Shown: positions 19,899 through 28,681, counted from the stretch's first letter. The stretch is DNA of 34,224 nt from Mongoliibacter sp. (GCF_007692705.1 NZ_REBN01000233.1:1-34224), one strand, 5' to 3'. Notes: generated by a model not told the origin, from the letters alone. Made by a program: numbers and translations.

Positions 19899-19925
19899 AC
19901 CAATTGTCGTCATACGACAATTGGT
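19899..19925. promoter_or_regulatory. 27-bp inverted repeat, candidate operator
   Basis: ACCAATTGTCG and CGACAATTGGT are perfect 11-bp arms around TCATA. The size and symmetry suit a TetR-type dimer operator, and a tetR gene lies about 290 bases away. It is 53 bases upstream of the receptor start. It could instead act as an mRNA hairpin in the receptor leader; no T run follows on either strand, so a terminator is unlikely. Confidence 0.5.
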
Positions 19926-20006
19926 ATTTCTTAACCTATTCGTAATTTTTAGGAAATTTTAAATTGATGTTTCTTTGTTTTCAATTTATCCTTGATACGG
20001 AGTGAC

Positions 20007-20024
20007 ATCCTATGTTTATAGGAT
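20007..20024. promoter_or_regulatory. Small inverted repeat in the divergent control region
   Basis: ATCCTAT and ATAGGAT are perfect 7-bp arms around GTTT. It lies midway between the receptor and tetR genes. A weaker GCTG/CAGC pair follows at 20040-20054. A role as protein site or RNA hairpin is undetermined. Confidence 0.35.
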
Positions 20025-20157
20025 TGTTGTAGCTTTTATGCTGGCGGATTCAGCACCGAAAAAATAACCGCTCCATTGGGAAATGAATCCGTTCTTATAA
20101 TTGCTTGAATATTTTTAAGAACTGTTTTAGTGAGTATTACAAACTTTTTGAATATTT

Positions 20158-20190
20158 GCATAAACTTTTGGTAAGCTCTTACCGTTATGC
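20158..20190. promoter_or_regulatory. Nested inverted repeat just upstream of tetR
   Basis: Outer arms GCATAA (20158-20163) and TTATGC (20185-20190) enclose inner arms GGTAAG and CTTACC (20170-20183) separated by CT. It ends 21 bases before the tetR ATG, where an autoregulatory operator would overlap the promoter. The arms differ from those at 19899-19925, so the two sites may bind different proteins. Confidence 0.45.
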
Positions 20191-20211
20191 TTTTGTTTTG
20201 AAAAAAACCGA

Positions 20212-20892
20212 ATGGAAAGAATCCTTCAGAAAATAAGAGTAGATATTAACCCGAATATCTACATTAAAGACCCCTTCAGCTCTGATTTGGGAAAGGAAAT
20301 AATTTCTCAAAGTCTAGTTCTTTTGATTGACTTGGGTTTTGAACATTTTACTTTCAAAAAATTGGCAATGAATGTGGGCTGTACCGAATCTGCTATTTAT
20401 AGGTATTTTGATAATAAGCACAAACTTTTGCTTTTCCTCACCTCATGGTATTGGGGTTATTTGGAACAAAATCTTGTTTACGCTACCGCCAATTTGACTG
20501 ATTCACGGAAAAAATTGAAAATAGCTATAAAAATTTTGGTTAAAGGGCCTATCTTCACCCAAAACGATTTTATAGATCCTGTTCAACTTAGAAGACTATT
20601 GACCGACGAAGCAACAAAGGCCATTATGACAAAAGAGGTTGATGAAGAATATAAAAAAGGTTTTTTCAATCATTACCACAAGTTAGGTGAAAGAATTGCC
20701 CACCTAGTCCTTGAAGTTAATCCAAGGTTTGAGTTTCCAAAAACATTGGTTTCCACAGTGATGGAATCCAGTCTTATGCAGTCTTATTATTCCCGACATT
20801 TGCCTGCATTGACGGAGTATCAACCCGGAGACGAAAGGAGAATAGATTTTTTCAATAACCTAGTTTTCAAAACCATAGAAAATGAAAATTGA
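20212..20892 (+). CDS. TetR/AcrR-type regulator of the exporter operon
   Basis: The 226-residue protein has a TetR-type DNA-binding domain at about 25-75: IISQSLVLLIDLGFEHFTFK, then KLAMNVGCTESAIYRYFDNK, which shows the characteristic xxIYRYFxNK end of the recognition helix. The C-terminal part is helical and unlike well-known effector pockets, including a KEVDEEYKKGFFNHYHKLGE stretch. It is the first gene of a four-gene operon and its last 11 bases overlap the ABC gene. By analogy it probably represses its own operon when no ligand is bound. The inverted repeat at 20158-20190 is a natural candidate site. The ligand is unknown. Confidence 0.87.
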   Translation: MERILQKIRVDINPNIYIKDPFSSDLGKEIISQSLVLLIDLGFEHFTFKKLAMNVGCTESAIYRYFDNKHKLLLFLTSWYWGYLEQNLVYATANLTDSRKKLKIAIKILVKGPIFTQNDFIDPVQLRRLLTDEATKAIMTKEVDEEYKKGFFNHYHKLGERIAHLVLEVNPRFEFPKTLVSTVMESSLMQSYYSRHLPALTEYQPGDERRIDFFNNLVFKTIENEN

Positions 20893-22582
20893 TTATACCA
20901 TCACCCCTCTAAGGAGGTTTTTCAAACTCCTTAAAGAAGAAAAAAAGGAAGTATATGCGATATACTTCTATTCCTTGCTCAACGGTGGCGTGTCTTTGAT
21001 TCTTCCACTAGGCATCCAAGCCATAGTTAATTTTGTTCTTGGAGGTCGAGTAAGTACGGCATGGCTGATAATGGTCTTAGTAGTGGCTATCGGAATTACT
21101 TTCGGTGGGTTTTTGCAAATTTCCCAGTTGTATCTCACGGAGAAACTTGAACAAAGGATATTTACTAAAACCGGTTTTAGTTTTGCTTACAGGTTGCCAA
21201 GGTTGAAACTGGATGCATTACAGGAAAAACATACACCAGAATTGGTCAATAGATTTTTTGATGCTGTCAATCTCCAAAAAGGTATGGCAAAGATCTTAAT
21301 TGATTTTTCATTTGCTACAGTACAGATCTTTTTTGGAATGATCCTATTGGCTCTTTACAATGTTTTCTTCGTTATTTTCTCGGTAATTCTTCTGGCCCTC
21401 GTAGCTGTAATCTTCTATTATACTAGCCCTAGAGGTATGGAAACAAACCTGAAAGTTTCTACCCAAAAATATAAGACCGCATATTGGCTTGAAGAAATAG
21501 GTAGAACTATGGCCACCTTCAAATTGGCCGGAAATTCCAAATTACCATTCAATACTATAGATAAATTGCTGGAATCTTATGTGGATTTCAGGAATAAGCA
21601 CTTTGCGGTCCTCGTGCTCCAATATAAAGTGATGATTGTTTTTAAGGCTTTGATCGTAACGACGCTATTGGTAGTCGGTAGTATATTATTGATAGATGAT
21701 CAAATTAGTATAGGCCAGTTTATTGCTGCTGAAGTTATCATCATTTTAATTGTAAGTTCCGTAGAAAAAGTCATTCTATCTTTGGAGACTGTGTACGATA
21801 CGCTGGTAGCTACAGAGAAAATAGGTCAGATTATGGATCTTCCTATGGAAAGGACATCAGGTACCGAAAAATCCCTTACTTCCGATAATGCAGGCCTTCA
21901 CTTTGATGTTCGAAATTTGAGCTACAAGAATAATATGTCAGATTTTGATATTATCAATGATCTCACATTTGAACTGAGGCCAGGTGAAAAAGTGGTCCTC
22001 ACTGGTAATAGTGGAAGTGGCAAGAGTACTTTGATGAATTTGATGGCAGGGCTCTACGGAGAGTATCGTGGTAGAATCATAGTCAACGGTCTCCCTATTG
22101 ATACTATGAATCTAGATAAGTTGAGGAGTTTTATTGGAGACAGTCTTACTTATCAGTCGATTTTTCACGGTACTATATATGAAAATATTACCTTACAAAA
22201 AGACGTTGATGAGAAACACGTCCGTGAAATAATAGAACTTGTAGGGCTTAAGGAATATATATTCAAGCTTCATGATGATTGGGAAACTAAGTTGTTACCT
22301 GAAGGAAAGAATCTCAGTAGGTTGGTAATCAGTAAGATTATCCTTGCCAGATGCCTTGTTAATAATCCTAAGGCATTGTTGCTTGAGAATATTATTTCGC
22401 CTTTTGAAAGTGAGGATAGAGAAAGGATAATGAAATATATACTAGAAAAAGACTGGACAGTCATCTTGGTTGCAGAAGAAGAAGAAATTATCGATATGTT
22501 CCCAAGAGTGATAGAACTTCATCAAGGTAAATTGAAATTTGATGGAGATTCAAAGGTGTATTTAGATGGTAAAAAGAGATAA
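20882..22582 (+). CDS. ABC exporter subunit with a degenerate ATPase domain
   Basis: This is a half-transporter: a membrane domain with about five to six helices (about 25-300) fused to an ATP-binding domain (about 340-566). There is no C39 peptidase domain in front, unlike bacteriocin exporters. Walker A is intact (GNSGSGKS, 375-382) and a Q-loop Gln is present (LTYQSIFHGTIYENI, Gln425). The signature is LSRLV instead of LSGGQ (479-483 region), Walker B ends LLLEN where LLLDE is expected (Glu502, Asn503), and the H-switch His is replaced in VILVAEEEE (Glu532). ATP may bind, but hydrolysis at a site formed by these residues alone is doubtful. HlyD and TolC genes follow, so it is the inner-membrane part of a type I-like export complex. 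The cargo is unknown. Confidence 0.88.
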   Translation: MKIDYTITPLRRFFKLLKEEKKEVYAIYFYSLLNGGVSLILPLGIQAIVNFVLGGRVSTAWLIMVLVVAIGITFGGFLQISQLYLTEKLEQRIFTKTGFSFAYRLPRLKLDALQEKHTPELVNRFFDAVNLQKGMAKILIDFSFATVQIFFGMILLALYNVFFVIFSVILLALVAVIFYYTSPRGMETNLKVSTQKYKTAYWLEEIGRTMATFKLAGNSKLPFNTIDKLLESYVDFRNKHFAVLVLQYKVMIVFKALIVTTLLVVGSILLIDDQISIGQFIAAEVIIILIVSSVEKVILSLETVYDTLVATEKIGQIMDLPMERTSGTEKSLTSDNAGLHFDVRNLSYKNNMSDFDIINDLTFELRPGEKVVLTGNSGSGKSTLMNLMAGLYGEYRGRIIVNGLPIDTMNLDKLRSFIGDSLTYQSIFHGTIYENITLQKDVDEKHVREIIELVGLKEYIFKLHDDWETKLLPEGKNLSRLVISKIILARCLVNNPKALLLENIISPFESEDRERIMKYILEKDWTVILVAEEEEIIDMFPRVIELHQGKLKFDGDSKVYLDGKKR

Positions 22583-22593
22583 CCCAATAAGTT

Positions 22594-23943
22594 ATGATAG
22601 ACATTTCGCAAAATAAAATTGGGGAGAAAGTTACTTTCAATAAGTATAAGAGCATGGGAATGTCTTATCCCCAAGATGAGGCAAAAAAGAGAATAAGGAT
22701 TTTGGTTTGGGCCATGATAGGTGGTTTTTTGTTCTTGTTTTTACCTTGGACCCAAAATGTCAGGTCAGGTGGTTTTGTAACAGCATTAAGGCCAGATCAA
22801 AGACCTCAGACGGTACATTCTATTATTGCTGGAAGGATTGAAAATTGGTACGTAGCAGAAGGTGATTACGTACAAAAAGGAGATACCGTATTAAGAATTT
22901 CGGAGATTAAAGATGATTACTTTGATCCTCAACTTTTGGAAAGGACAAGGCTTCAGGTTGATGCGAAAAATTTAGCAGCTTTGTCATATTCTGAAAAAGT
23001 AAAATCTCTCGAAGTTCAAATCGATGCTTTAAAACAAAACAATGTTTTAAGAAAAGAGCAGGCTGAAAATCGTTTGAGGATGGCAGAACTTCAGGTTATT
23101 TCTGATAGTATCAGGTTTGAGCAGGCAAAAGTAAACTTCAAAATCGGTGAAGATCAGTTGCGCCGTGCGAGAAACTTGTATGAGGAAGGTCTAAGGTCTC
23201 TGACAGATTTTGAACAAAGAGAATCAGCTTTTCAAGAAGTGCAAGCAAATTTGATTGCTACAGAAAACGATCTTTTGAAAAGTCAAAATGCTAGAATAGC
23301 GGCATATATAGAGTTGAATGCCATTGACAATGATTTTAGGGATAGGATGGCCAAATCATCTGCGGATATGTACGAGGCGCTTTCCTCAAGATATGATGCT
23401 GAAGCCACTGCCACCAAGTTGGAAAATCAATTCTCAAATTATGAGGTCAGAACGGGATTCAGGTATATTCTAGCTCCGCAGGAGGGATACATCACTAGGG
23501 CTATTCAAGTAGGTATTGGAGAAACAATCAAAGAAGGTGCTGAGATTATCAGTATTTTACCTGCCAATGCCCAACTTGCAGTTGAGATGTATATTTCACC
23601 TGTAGATTTTCCATTGATGCGTATTGGAAATAGAGTGAGGTTTATATTTGATGGATGGCCAGCGATCGTATTCTCCGGATGGCCTCAGATAACAAATGGT
23701 ACTTTTGGAGGTGTTGTGCATGCTATTGATAATTTTGCAGGTCCTAATGGCAGGTATAGAATTCTAGTAGTAGAAGATCCTCAGGACAAACCTTGGCCGG
23801 AAGCATTGAGAATAGGCTCGGGTGCAGATGGAATTGCTTTACTCAATGATGTACCGCTTTGGTATGAAATATGGCGACAACTCAACGGTTTCCCACCTGA
23901 TTACTATACAGACAGGCAAAAAATTGAAAACCGTAAAAAGTAA
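22594..23943 (+). CDS. HlyD-family periplasmic adaptor
   Basis: The membrane fusion protein links the ABC subunit to TolC. One membrane helix (about 36-54, LVWAMIGGFLFLFLP) follows a short cytoplasmic tail. A lipoyl-like half motif (SIIAGRIENWYVAEGDYVQK, GDTVLRISEI; about 77-107) opens the periplasmic part. A long alpha-helical hairpin (about 115-290) rich in Glu, Gln, Arg and Ala contacts the outer-membrane channel. The second lipoyl half (YILAPQEGYITRAIQVGIGE) and beta-barrel (ISPVDFPLMRIGNRVRFIFD) complete the fold. At 449 residues it is normal for the family. It lies 11 bases after the ABC gene and 9 before tolC. Confidence 0.92.
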   Translation: MIDISQNKIGEKVTFNKYKSMGMSYPQDEAKKRIRILVWAMIGGFLFLFLPWTQNVRSGGFVTALRPDQRPQTVHSIIAGRIENWYVAEGDYVQKGDTVLRISEIKDDYFDPQLLERTRLQVDAKNLAALSYSEKVKSLEVQIDALKQNNVLRKEQAENRLRMAELQVISDSIRFEQAKVNFKIGEDQLRRARNLYEEGLRSLTDFEQRESAFQEVQANLIATENDLLKSQNARIAAYIELNAIDNDFRDRMAKSSADMYEALSSRYDAEATATKLENQFSNYEVRTGFRYILAPQEGYITRAIQVGIGETIKEGAEIISILPANAQLAVEMYISPVDFPLMRIGNRVRFIFDGWPAIVFSGWPQITNGTFGGVVHAIDNFAGPNGRYRILVVEDPQDKPWPEALRIGSGADGIALLNDVPLWYEIWRQLNGFPPDYYTDRQKIENRKK

Positions 23944-23952
23944 TACTATAAC

Positions 23953-25338
23953 ATGCGGCTGATTTTATCAATTATAGCATTTGGATTTATTGTTAGTACC
24001 CATGCCCAAGAGATGTTGACCTATGAGGAATACATGCTTTGGGTAAGAGATTATCACCCTGTAGCTAAACAGGCTGATGTAACATTGAGGTTTGGAGACC
24101 AAGAGCTTCTTTCTGCTAGAGGTGGGTTTGACCCTGTTGCATTTATGGATATCAATGCTAAAAGGTACAATGAAACGGACTATTATGATCGCAGAACAGC
24201 GGGAGTAGTTGTTCCAACCTGGGGTGGTGTAGAGCTTAAGGGTGTGGGTGAACAGAATCGGGGTGCATTTTTAAACCCAGAACAAAGAGTACCTGATAGT
24301 GGTCTCTTGGCTTTAGGGGCATCAGTCAATGTTGGTCAAGGTTTATTCATAGATAGACGTAGAGCTGCCTTGAGGCAAGCTCAGATTTATAGGGATGCTA
24401 CAAGAGCTGAAAGAGAATTAATCCTTAATGATCTATACCTTGATGCCACGGATAGTTATTGGCAGTGGGCTGCAGATTACAATAATTTACAGGTGGTCAG
24501 CGAAGGACTTAGGCTGGCTGAGATGCGTTTTGAAATGATAAAAGAAAGCTTTATTCAGGGGGACTTTCCTGCCATCGATACCGTTGAAGCATATACCCAA
24601 GTCATGGATAGACAGTACAGGTTTCAACAAGCGGAAATCAATTTCTTTCAATCCACCCAAATGCTGAATACCTTCCTCTGGGATTCTGAAGAAACTCCAG
24701 CAGACCTCCTGGTTGGTGTTTACCCGGAAGATGTTCTAGATCCTTTTGTTTTTGATTACAATACGGAAGCATTGAGAGAGTACGTAGACAGTCATCCCGA
24801 GTTACAGTTGACAGATTTTGATATCTCAAACTTAGAAGTTGAAAGGAGGTTTAGAGCCGAAATGCTCAAGCCAGTGCTTAAAGTAGATTATAATTTCCTC
24901 ACAACTTCTATAAATACACTTCCTGAGAACTCCTTTTTTGTCAATGATTACAAATGGGGATTGACCTTTTCCACGCCACTATTTTTGAGAAGGGAAAGAG
25001 GTAATCTTGGTTTCACAAAAGCAAGATTGGACTTCAAAAATTACCAAAGGGATTTGAAATTCATTCAGCTGAGAAATAAATTGGAAACAGAAATTTTCAA
25101 TTTCGAAACCGTCGAGCAGCAACTTGTTACTTTCAGTAATAATGTAACTGGTTTGCAAAGACTGCTTGATGGTGAAATGACAAGGTTTGAAATTGGTGAA
25201 AGTTCTTTATTCTTGGTCAATGCACGTGAGGTCAGTCTTTTTCAGGCACAACAAACGCTCAACGAACTGGCTGCTAAAAGAAAAACAGCATATGCTAAGA
25301 TGCTAAATGCTGCCGGTTTGGGGTTTGATCCGCAATAA
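23953..25338 (+). CDS. TolC-family outer-membrane channel protein
   Basis: The 461-residue protein has a signal peptide (MRLILSIIAFGFIVSTHAQ) and two repeated helix-strand halves typical of TolC: the first around 150-270 with LNDLYLDATDSYWQWAADYN, the second around 350-450 with IQLRNKLETEIFNFETVEQQ and the conserved end SSLFLVNAREVSLFQAQQTL. It forms the outer-membrane exit duct for the exporter encoded just upstream and is the last gene of the operon. A strong terminator follows within 20 bases. Its dedicated position suggests it serves this exporter rather than general efflux. Confidence 0.92.
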   Translation: MRLILSIIAFGFIVSTHAQEMLTYEEYMLWVRDYHPVAKQADVTLRFGDQELLSARGGFDPVAFMDINAKRYNETDYYDRRTAGVVVPTWGGVELKGVGEQNRGAFLNPEQRVPDSGLLALGASVNVGQGLFIDRRRAALRQAQIYRDATRAERELILNDLYLDATDSYWQWAADYNNLQVVSEGLRLAEMRFEMIKESFIQGDFPAIDTVEAYTQVMDRQYRFQQAEINFFQSTQMLNTFLWDSEETPADLLVGVYPEDVLDPFVFDYNTEALREYVDSHPELQLTDFDISNLEVERRFRAEMLKPVLKVDYNFLTTSINTLPENSFFVNDYKWGLTFSTPLFLRRERGNLGFTKARLDFKNYQRDLKFIQLRNKLETEIFNFETVEQQLVTFSNNVTGLQRLLDGEMTRFEIGESSLFLVNAREVSLFQAQQTLNELAAKRKTAYAKMLNAAGLGFDPQ

Positions 25339-25353
25339 GTCTTACACTCATAA

Positions 25354-25388
25354 AAAAATCCCCTTGATGTAAGACCAAGGGGATTTTT
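25354..25388. terminator. Bidirectional terminator after tolC
   Basis: AAAAATCCCCTTG pairs with CAAGGGGATTTTT over 13 bp around a nine-base loop. The A run on the left and T run on the right make it work for tolC and for the convergent oxidoreductase gene ending at 25402. Confidence 0.92.
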
Positions 25389-25401
25389 AATTTTGGATCC
25401 A

Positions 25402-26862
25402 TTATAAGCTATATCCTTCTGGATATTCTCTGCGGACAAATTGATTGGCAGGTTCAAAATTGGTTATTTTCATGTTGGGGCCATCCCATACCAGTTTTAT
25501 TCCTCTGCCAGGATAATCAAATCGATTTGTGCTTCCGTCTTGTGGAACCCTATAATCATAGCTTCTTATGGCCAGGTTACCCATCAATACAGACTCAGTC
25601 AATGGTCCTGCAACGGAGAATGGAGAACTCAGCTTTTTATATGCGTCACTTCCATAACCTTCAATACAAGCTTCCACCCAGTTGTTGTAATGTCCTCGAT
25701 CACCACCTGGTACCCTATACTCCGTTTCAGGTACATTGATGTCATTGGTAAGGGATGTAGGTAACAATTTTGGATCTCGGCCATAAGTTCCGCACATCAT
25801 TTTTCCTTTTGTACCCTCTATGATAACTCCATTCCCTCCATCTCCCATCACTTCATTGGGGCCCAATTCTTCGGGACGGGCTGGTTGTATCCCACCATCC
25901 ATCCAATGGAATTGCAAGTCTTCTTTTCCGTTTCTTTTAAACCTCAGCGTTATATGTGATGAAGGGGGACAGCTTTCAGGGAAATATCCTCTCTGGAATT
26001 CACCTACATAAACAGAACCCACACTACACTCTGCAGACTCAGGATATCCAAGTCCCAAGACTCTAAATGGAGGCTCCATGATATGGCATGCCATATCACC
26101 CAATGCACCTGTGCCATAATCCCACCATCCTCTCCAATTAAAAGGAATTAGGTTAGGCACATAATCTTTATAAGGGGCAGTACCCAACCATAAATCCCAA
26201 TCCAAATCCGATGGTGGAGTAGCTGTGGCCTCAGGCCATGGGATACCTTGTGGCCATACAGGCCTGTCTGTCCAACAATAAACTCTCGTCGCTTCTCCAA
26301 TAAGTCCGGCATTATACCATTCTACCATTTTTCTGACACCTTCACCGGAAGAACCCTGATTACCCATTTGGGTTACTACTTTATATTGATCAGCAGCCTC
26401 AGTAAGCTTTCTTGCTTCATATATATCATGAGTGAGAGGTTTCTGGACATAGGCATGTTTTCCCAGCTTCATGGCAGCCATTGCCTGTACAGCATGCATA
26501 TGATCTGGCGAAGACACAGTGACTGCATCTATATTATCAGATTCTTTATCCATCATTTCCCTGTAATCCCTATAATATTTAGCTTTCGGGTGAGCCTCTA
26601 TGCTTTGTTTTGCCCTTGTGTCATCCACATCACAGAGAGCTACAAAGTCCGCCTTTCCGCTTGCATAGACTCCCCTTACGTCATTTCCTCCCATTCCACC
26701 AACACCGATACCTGCCACTCTTAATTTATCTGAAGGAGCGATAAAGCCAGGTCCTCCTAAAACATGCCTCGGTACAAAATAGAAACCTGCCAGTGCCGTA
26801 GCAGATGCCTTGATGAAATTCCTTCTTGTACCATCTATCTTTGGCAACTCCTCTTTTTCCAT
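25402..26862 (-). CDS. Tat-exported Gfo/Idh/MocA oxidoreductase
   Basis: This 486-residue protein begins with a Tat signal (RRNFIKASATALAGF), so it is exported folded, probably with NAD(P) already bound. The Rossmann domain shows VAGIGVGGMGGNDVRG, an acidic end of strand 2 (LCDVDD), VTVSSPDHMHAVQAMAAMKL and the hallmark GKHAYVQKPLTHD, in which the Lys of the (E/Q)KP motif is catalytic or substrate binding. The C-terminal domain is the Bacteroidota type with WDYGTGALGDMACHIMEPPF. Relatives oxidise or reduce sugar carbons, including formation of 3-keto sugars used by DUF1080 enzymes. The ATG at 26862 is chosen; a TTG 12 codons upstream is less likely. It is convergent with tolC. The substrate is unknown. 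Confidence 0.9.
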   Translation of the reverse strand: MEKEELPKIDGTRRNFIKASATALAGFYFVPRHVLGGPGFIAPSDKLRVAGIGVGGMGGNDVRGVYASGKADFVALCDVDDTRAKQSIEAHPKAKYYRDYREMMDKESDNIDAVTVSSPDHMHAVQAMAAMKLGKHAYVQKPLTHDIYEARKLTEAADQYKVVTQMGNQGSSGEGVRKMVEWYNAGLIGEATRVYCWTDRPVWPQGIPWPEATATPPSDLDWDLWLGTAPYKDYVPNLIPFNWRGWWDYGTGALGDMACHIMEPPFRVLGLGYPESAECSVGSVYVGEFQRGYFPESCPPSSHITLRFKRNGKEDLQFHWMDGGIQPARPEELGPNEVMGDGGNGVIIEGTKGKMMCGTYGRDPKLLPTSLTNDINVPETEYRVPGGDRGHYNNWVEACIEGYGSDAYKKLSSPFSVAGPLTESVLMGNLAIRSYDYRVPQDGSTNRFDYPGRGIKLVWDGPNMKITNFEPANQFVRREYPEGYSL

Positions 26863-27044
26863 TCTCTGAATATTTTTATTGATTTTTAATAATTTCAACT
26901 TTCTAATTTATTAAAAAAATCTGCTAGGCCGCATGATTGAATCTGCCCTTTCGGAAATATGGAAGATTTTGAGGATAAATGGATAAAATTTGTCGATTTA
27001 CTAACTTTTAATTAAACGGTAAATACTTATGAAAAAAAATTAAT

Positions 27045-27052
27045 TAAGTTTG
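27045..27052 (+). promoter_or_regulatory. Candidate Bacteroidota -7 element TAAGTTTG
   Basis: It matches the TAnnTTTG consensus of the Bacteroidota primary sigma factor and is placed about 30 bases before the chosen hexosaminidase ATG. No clear -33 TTTG is present at the right distance, so support is partial. It argues against starting the protein at the TTG at 27050. Confidence 0.35.
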
Positions 27053-27082
27053 AGTGTAAAAATGAACTTAAAACCACTCTGT

Positions 27083-28681
27083 ATGAAACTTAATAATTAC
27101 CTTTTCAAGAGTTTTGCCCTGATATTTTCCGGAATGATATTTTTATCCTGTAATTCTGGTCCAAAAGCAGACCTGAGTCAATATGCAATTATCCCTATTC
27201 CTGTTTCAATGGCAGATGCTGATGGGTATTTTACTATTAAAGCAGGAACGAAAATCACTTCTTCACCTGAACTTTCAAACGAAGCTCAATTTTTGCGTCA
27301 GCAATTGAAATCATTAACCAGCTTAGAAGTAGACTTTGAAGAGGGGGTTTCTGAAAATGTGATTGAGCTTGTCTTGAGTCCAAATTCAGTTATTCCGGAA
27401 GAGGGGTATACGTTGGAAGTTGCATCAGAAAAAATTACCATCACTGGTAAAACAGCCGCCGGGATTTTTTGGGGAACACAAACTTTGGTACAGCTTATTC
27501 CTTCAGTAGAGAATAGAGATTTTGGTCCCAACCCCCAATTTACAATTGCTGCTGGAATGATTGAAGACCATCCTGAATATGAGTATAGGGGAATGATGTT
27601 GGATGTAGCACGTCATTTTTTCCCGGTCGATGAGGTTAAGCATTTGATAGATCAAATCAGTAAGTATAAAATTAATCATTTACATCTGCATCTTTCCGAT
27701 GATCAAGGATGGAGAATAGAGATTAAATCCTGGCCTCTGCTGACAGAGATAGGAGGCAGCACTCAGGTGGGAGGTGAAGCTGGAGGATATTATACTCAAG
27801 AAGATTACAAGGAAATTGTCAGGTATGCTATGGAACGTCATATGACCATAGTCCCAGAGATAGACATGCCCGGACATACTAATTCAGCTTTGGCTGCATA
27901 TGGTGAACTCAACCCAGGTATCAAAGTTCCGGAAGAAGGAGCAGTTGCCACGGAGAGGACTAGAATGGGGGTAGCAGGTCAGCCAACTCCACTTTATACA
28001 GGTACTGAGGTTGGTTTTAGCACCTTAGATACAAATAGACCGGAAACATATCAGTTTGTAGAAGATGTGATCAGGGAAATATCTGAAATCACTCCAGGTC
28101 CATTTTTTCATATTGGAGGGGATGAATCTCATGTGACTGAAATGGAAGATTATATACCCTTCATTGAAAAGGCTCAAGATTTGGTGACAAAATATGGAAA
28201 GAGAACTTTGGGCTGGGATGAAGTAGCTCACGCACAGCTTTTACCAACATCAGTTGCCCAATACTGGGCCAAATCAGAAAATGCAGTAATGGCAATAGAG
28301 CAAGGAGCCAAAGTCCTCATTTCGCCGGCTACAAAGGTTTATTTGGATATGAAATATGATTCCACAACACATATTGGTTTGAGTTGGGCGGCAACCATTG
28401 AGTTGGATGAGGCATACAATTGGGATCCAACCACTTTGGATGAAAAAATAAAAAGAGAACATATCTTAGGGGTAGAGGCTCCTTTGTGGACAGAAACAGT
28501 CACCAACAGGGATGATATAGAGTTCCTGACGTTCCCAAGGTTAGCAGCCATAGCAGAAGTAGCATGGTCTCCAAAAGAAAAACGTGATTGGAATAGTTTT
28601 GCCAATAGGGTAGCAAGGCATGGTAAGCGTTGGGAAAGTGAGGGTATCAATTTTTACAGGTCTCCTAAAGTGGATTGGTAA
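27083..28681 (+). CDS. Beta-N-acetylhexosaminidase (GH20), lipoprotein
   Basis: This glycoside hydrolase removes terminal GlcNAc or GalNAc from chitin fragments, glycans or muropeptides. From this ATG the first residues form a lipoprotein signal with lipobox LSC in MIFLSCNSG. An N-terminal GH20b domain (about 30-150; VIPEEGYTLEVASEKITITG, AAGIFWGTQTLVQLIP) precedes the catalytic barrel (about 155-500): MMLDVARHFFPVDEVKHLID, HLHLSDDQGWRIEIKSWPLL, VPEIDMPGHTNSALAAYG, FHIGGDES with the catalytic pair Asp347-Glu348, LGWDE and the later APLWTET. Two earlier in-frame starts exist (TTG at 27050, ATG at 27062). A terminator follows. The substrate-assisted mechanism is known for the family; the natural substrate is unknown. 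Confidence 0.93.
   Translation: MKLNNYLFKSFALIFSGMIFLSCNSGPKADLSQYAIIPIPVSMADADGYFTIKAGTKITSSPELSNEAQFLRQQLKSLTSLEVDFEEGVSENVIELVLSPNSVIPEEGYTLEVASEKITITGKTAAGIFWGTQTLVQLIPSVENRDFGPNPQFTIAAGMIEDHPEYEYRGMMLDVARHFFPVDEVKHLIDQISKYKINHLHLHLSDDQGWRIEIKSWPLLTEIGGSTQVGGEAGGYYTQEDYKEIVRYAMERHMTIVPEIDMPGHTNSALAAYGELNPGIKVPEEGAVATERTRMGVAGQPTPLYTGTEVGFSTLDTNRPETYQFVEDVIREISEITPGPFFHIGGDESHVTEMEDYIPFIEKAQDLVTKYGKRTLGWDEVAHAQLLPTSVAQYWAKSENAVMAIEQGAKVLISPATKVYLDMKYDSTTHIGLSWAATIELDEAYNWDPTTLDEKIKREHILGVEAPLWTETVTNRDDIEFLTFPRLAAIAEVAWSPKEKRDWNSFANRVARHGKRWESEGINFYRSPKVDW

Noticed and set aside
26248-26724. A 158-codon open frame on the plus strand inside the oxidoreductase gene
   Set aside because: It lies fully antisense to a clear Gfo/Idh/MocA gene, has no recognisable domain, and its composition looks like a reverse-frame shadow.
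27050-27082. Earlier start (TTG 27050 or ATG 27062) for the hexosaminidase
   Set aside because: The ATG at 27083 begins a clean lipoprotein signal, and a candidate -7 promoter element overlaps the TTG.
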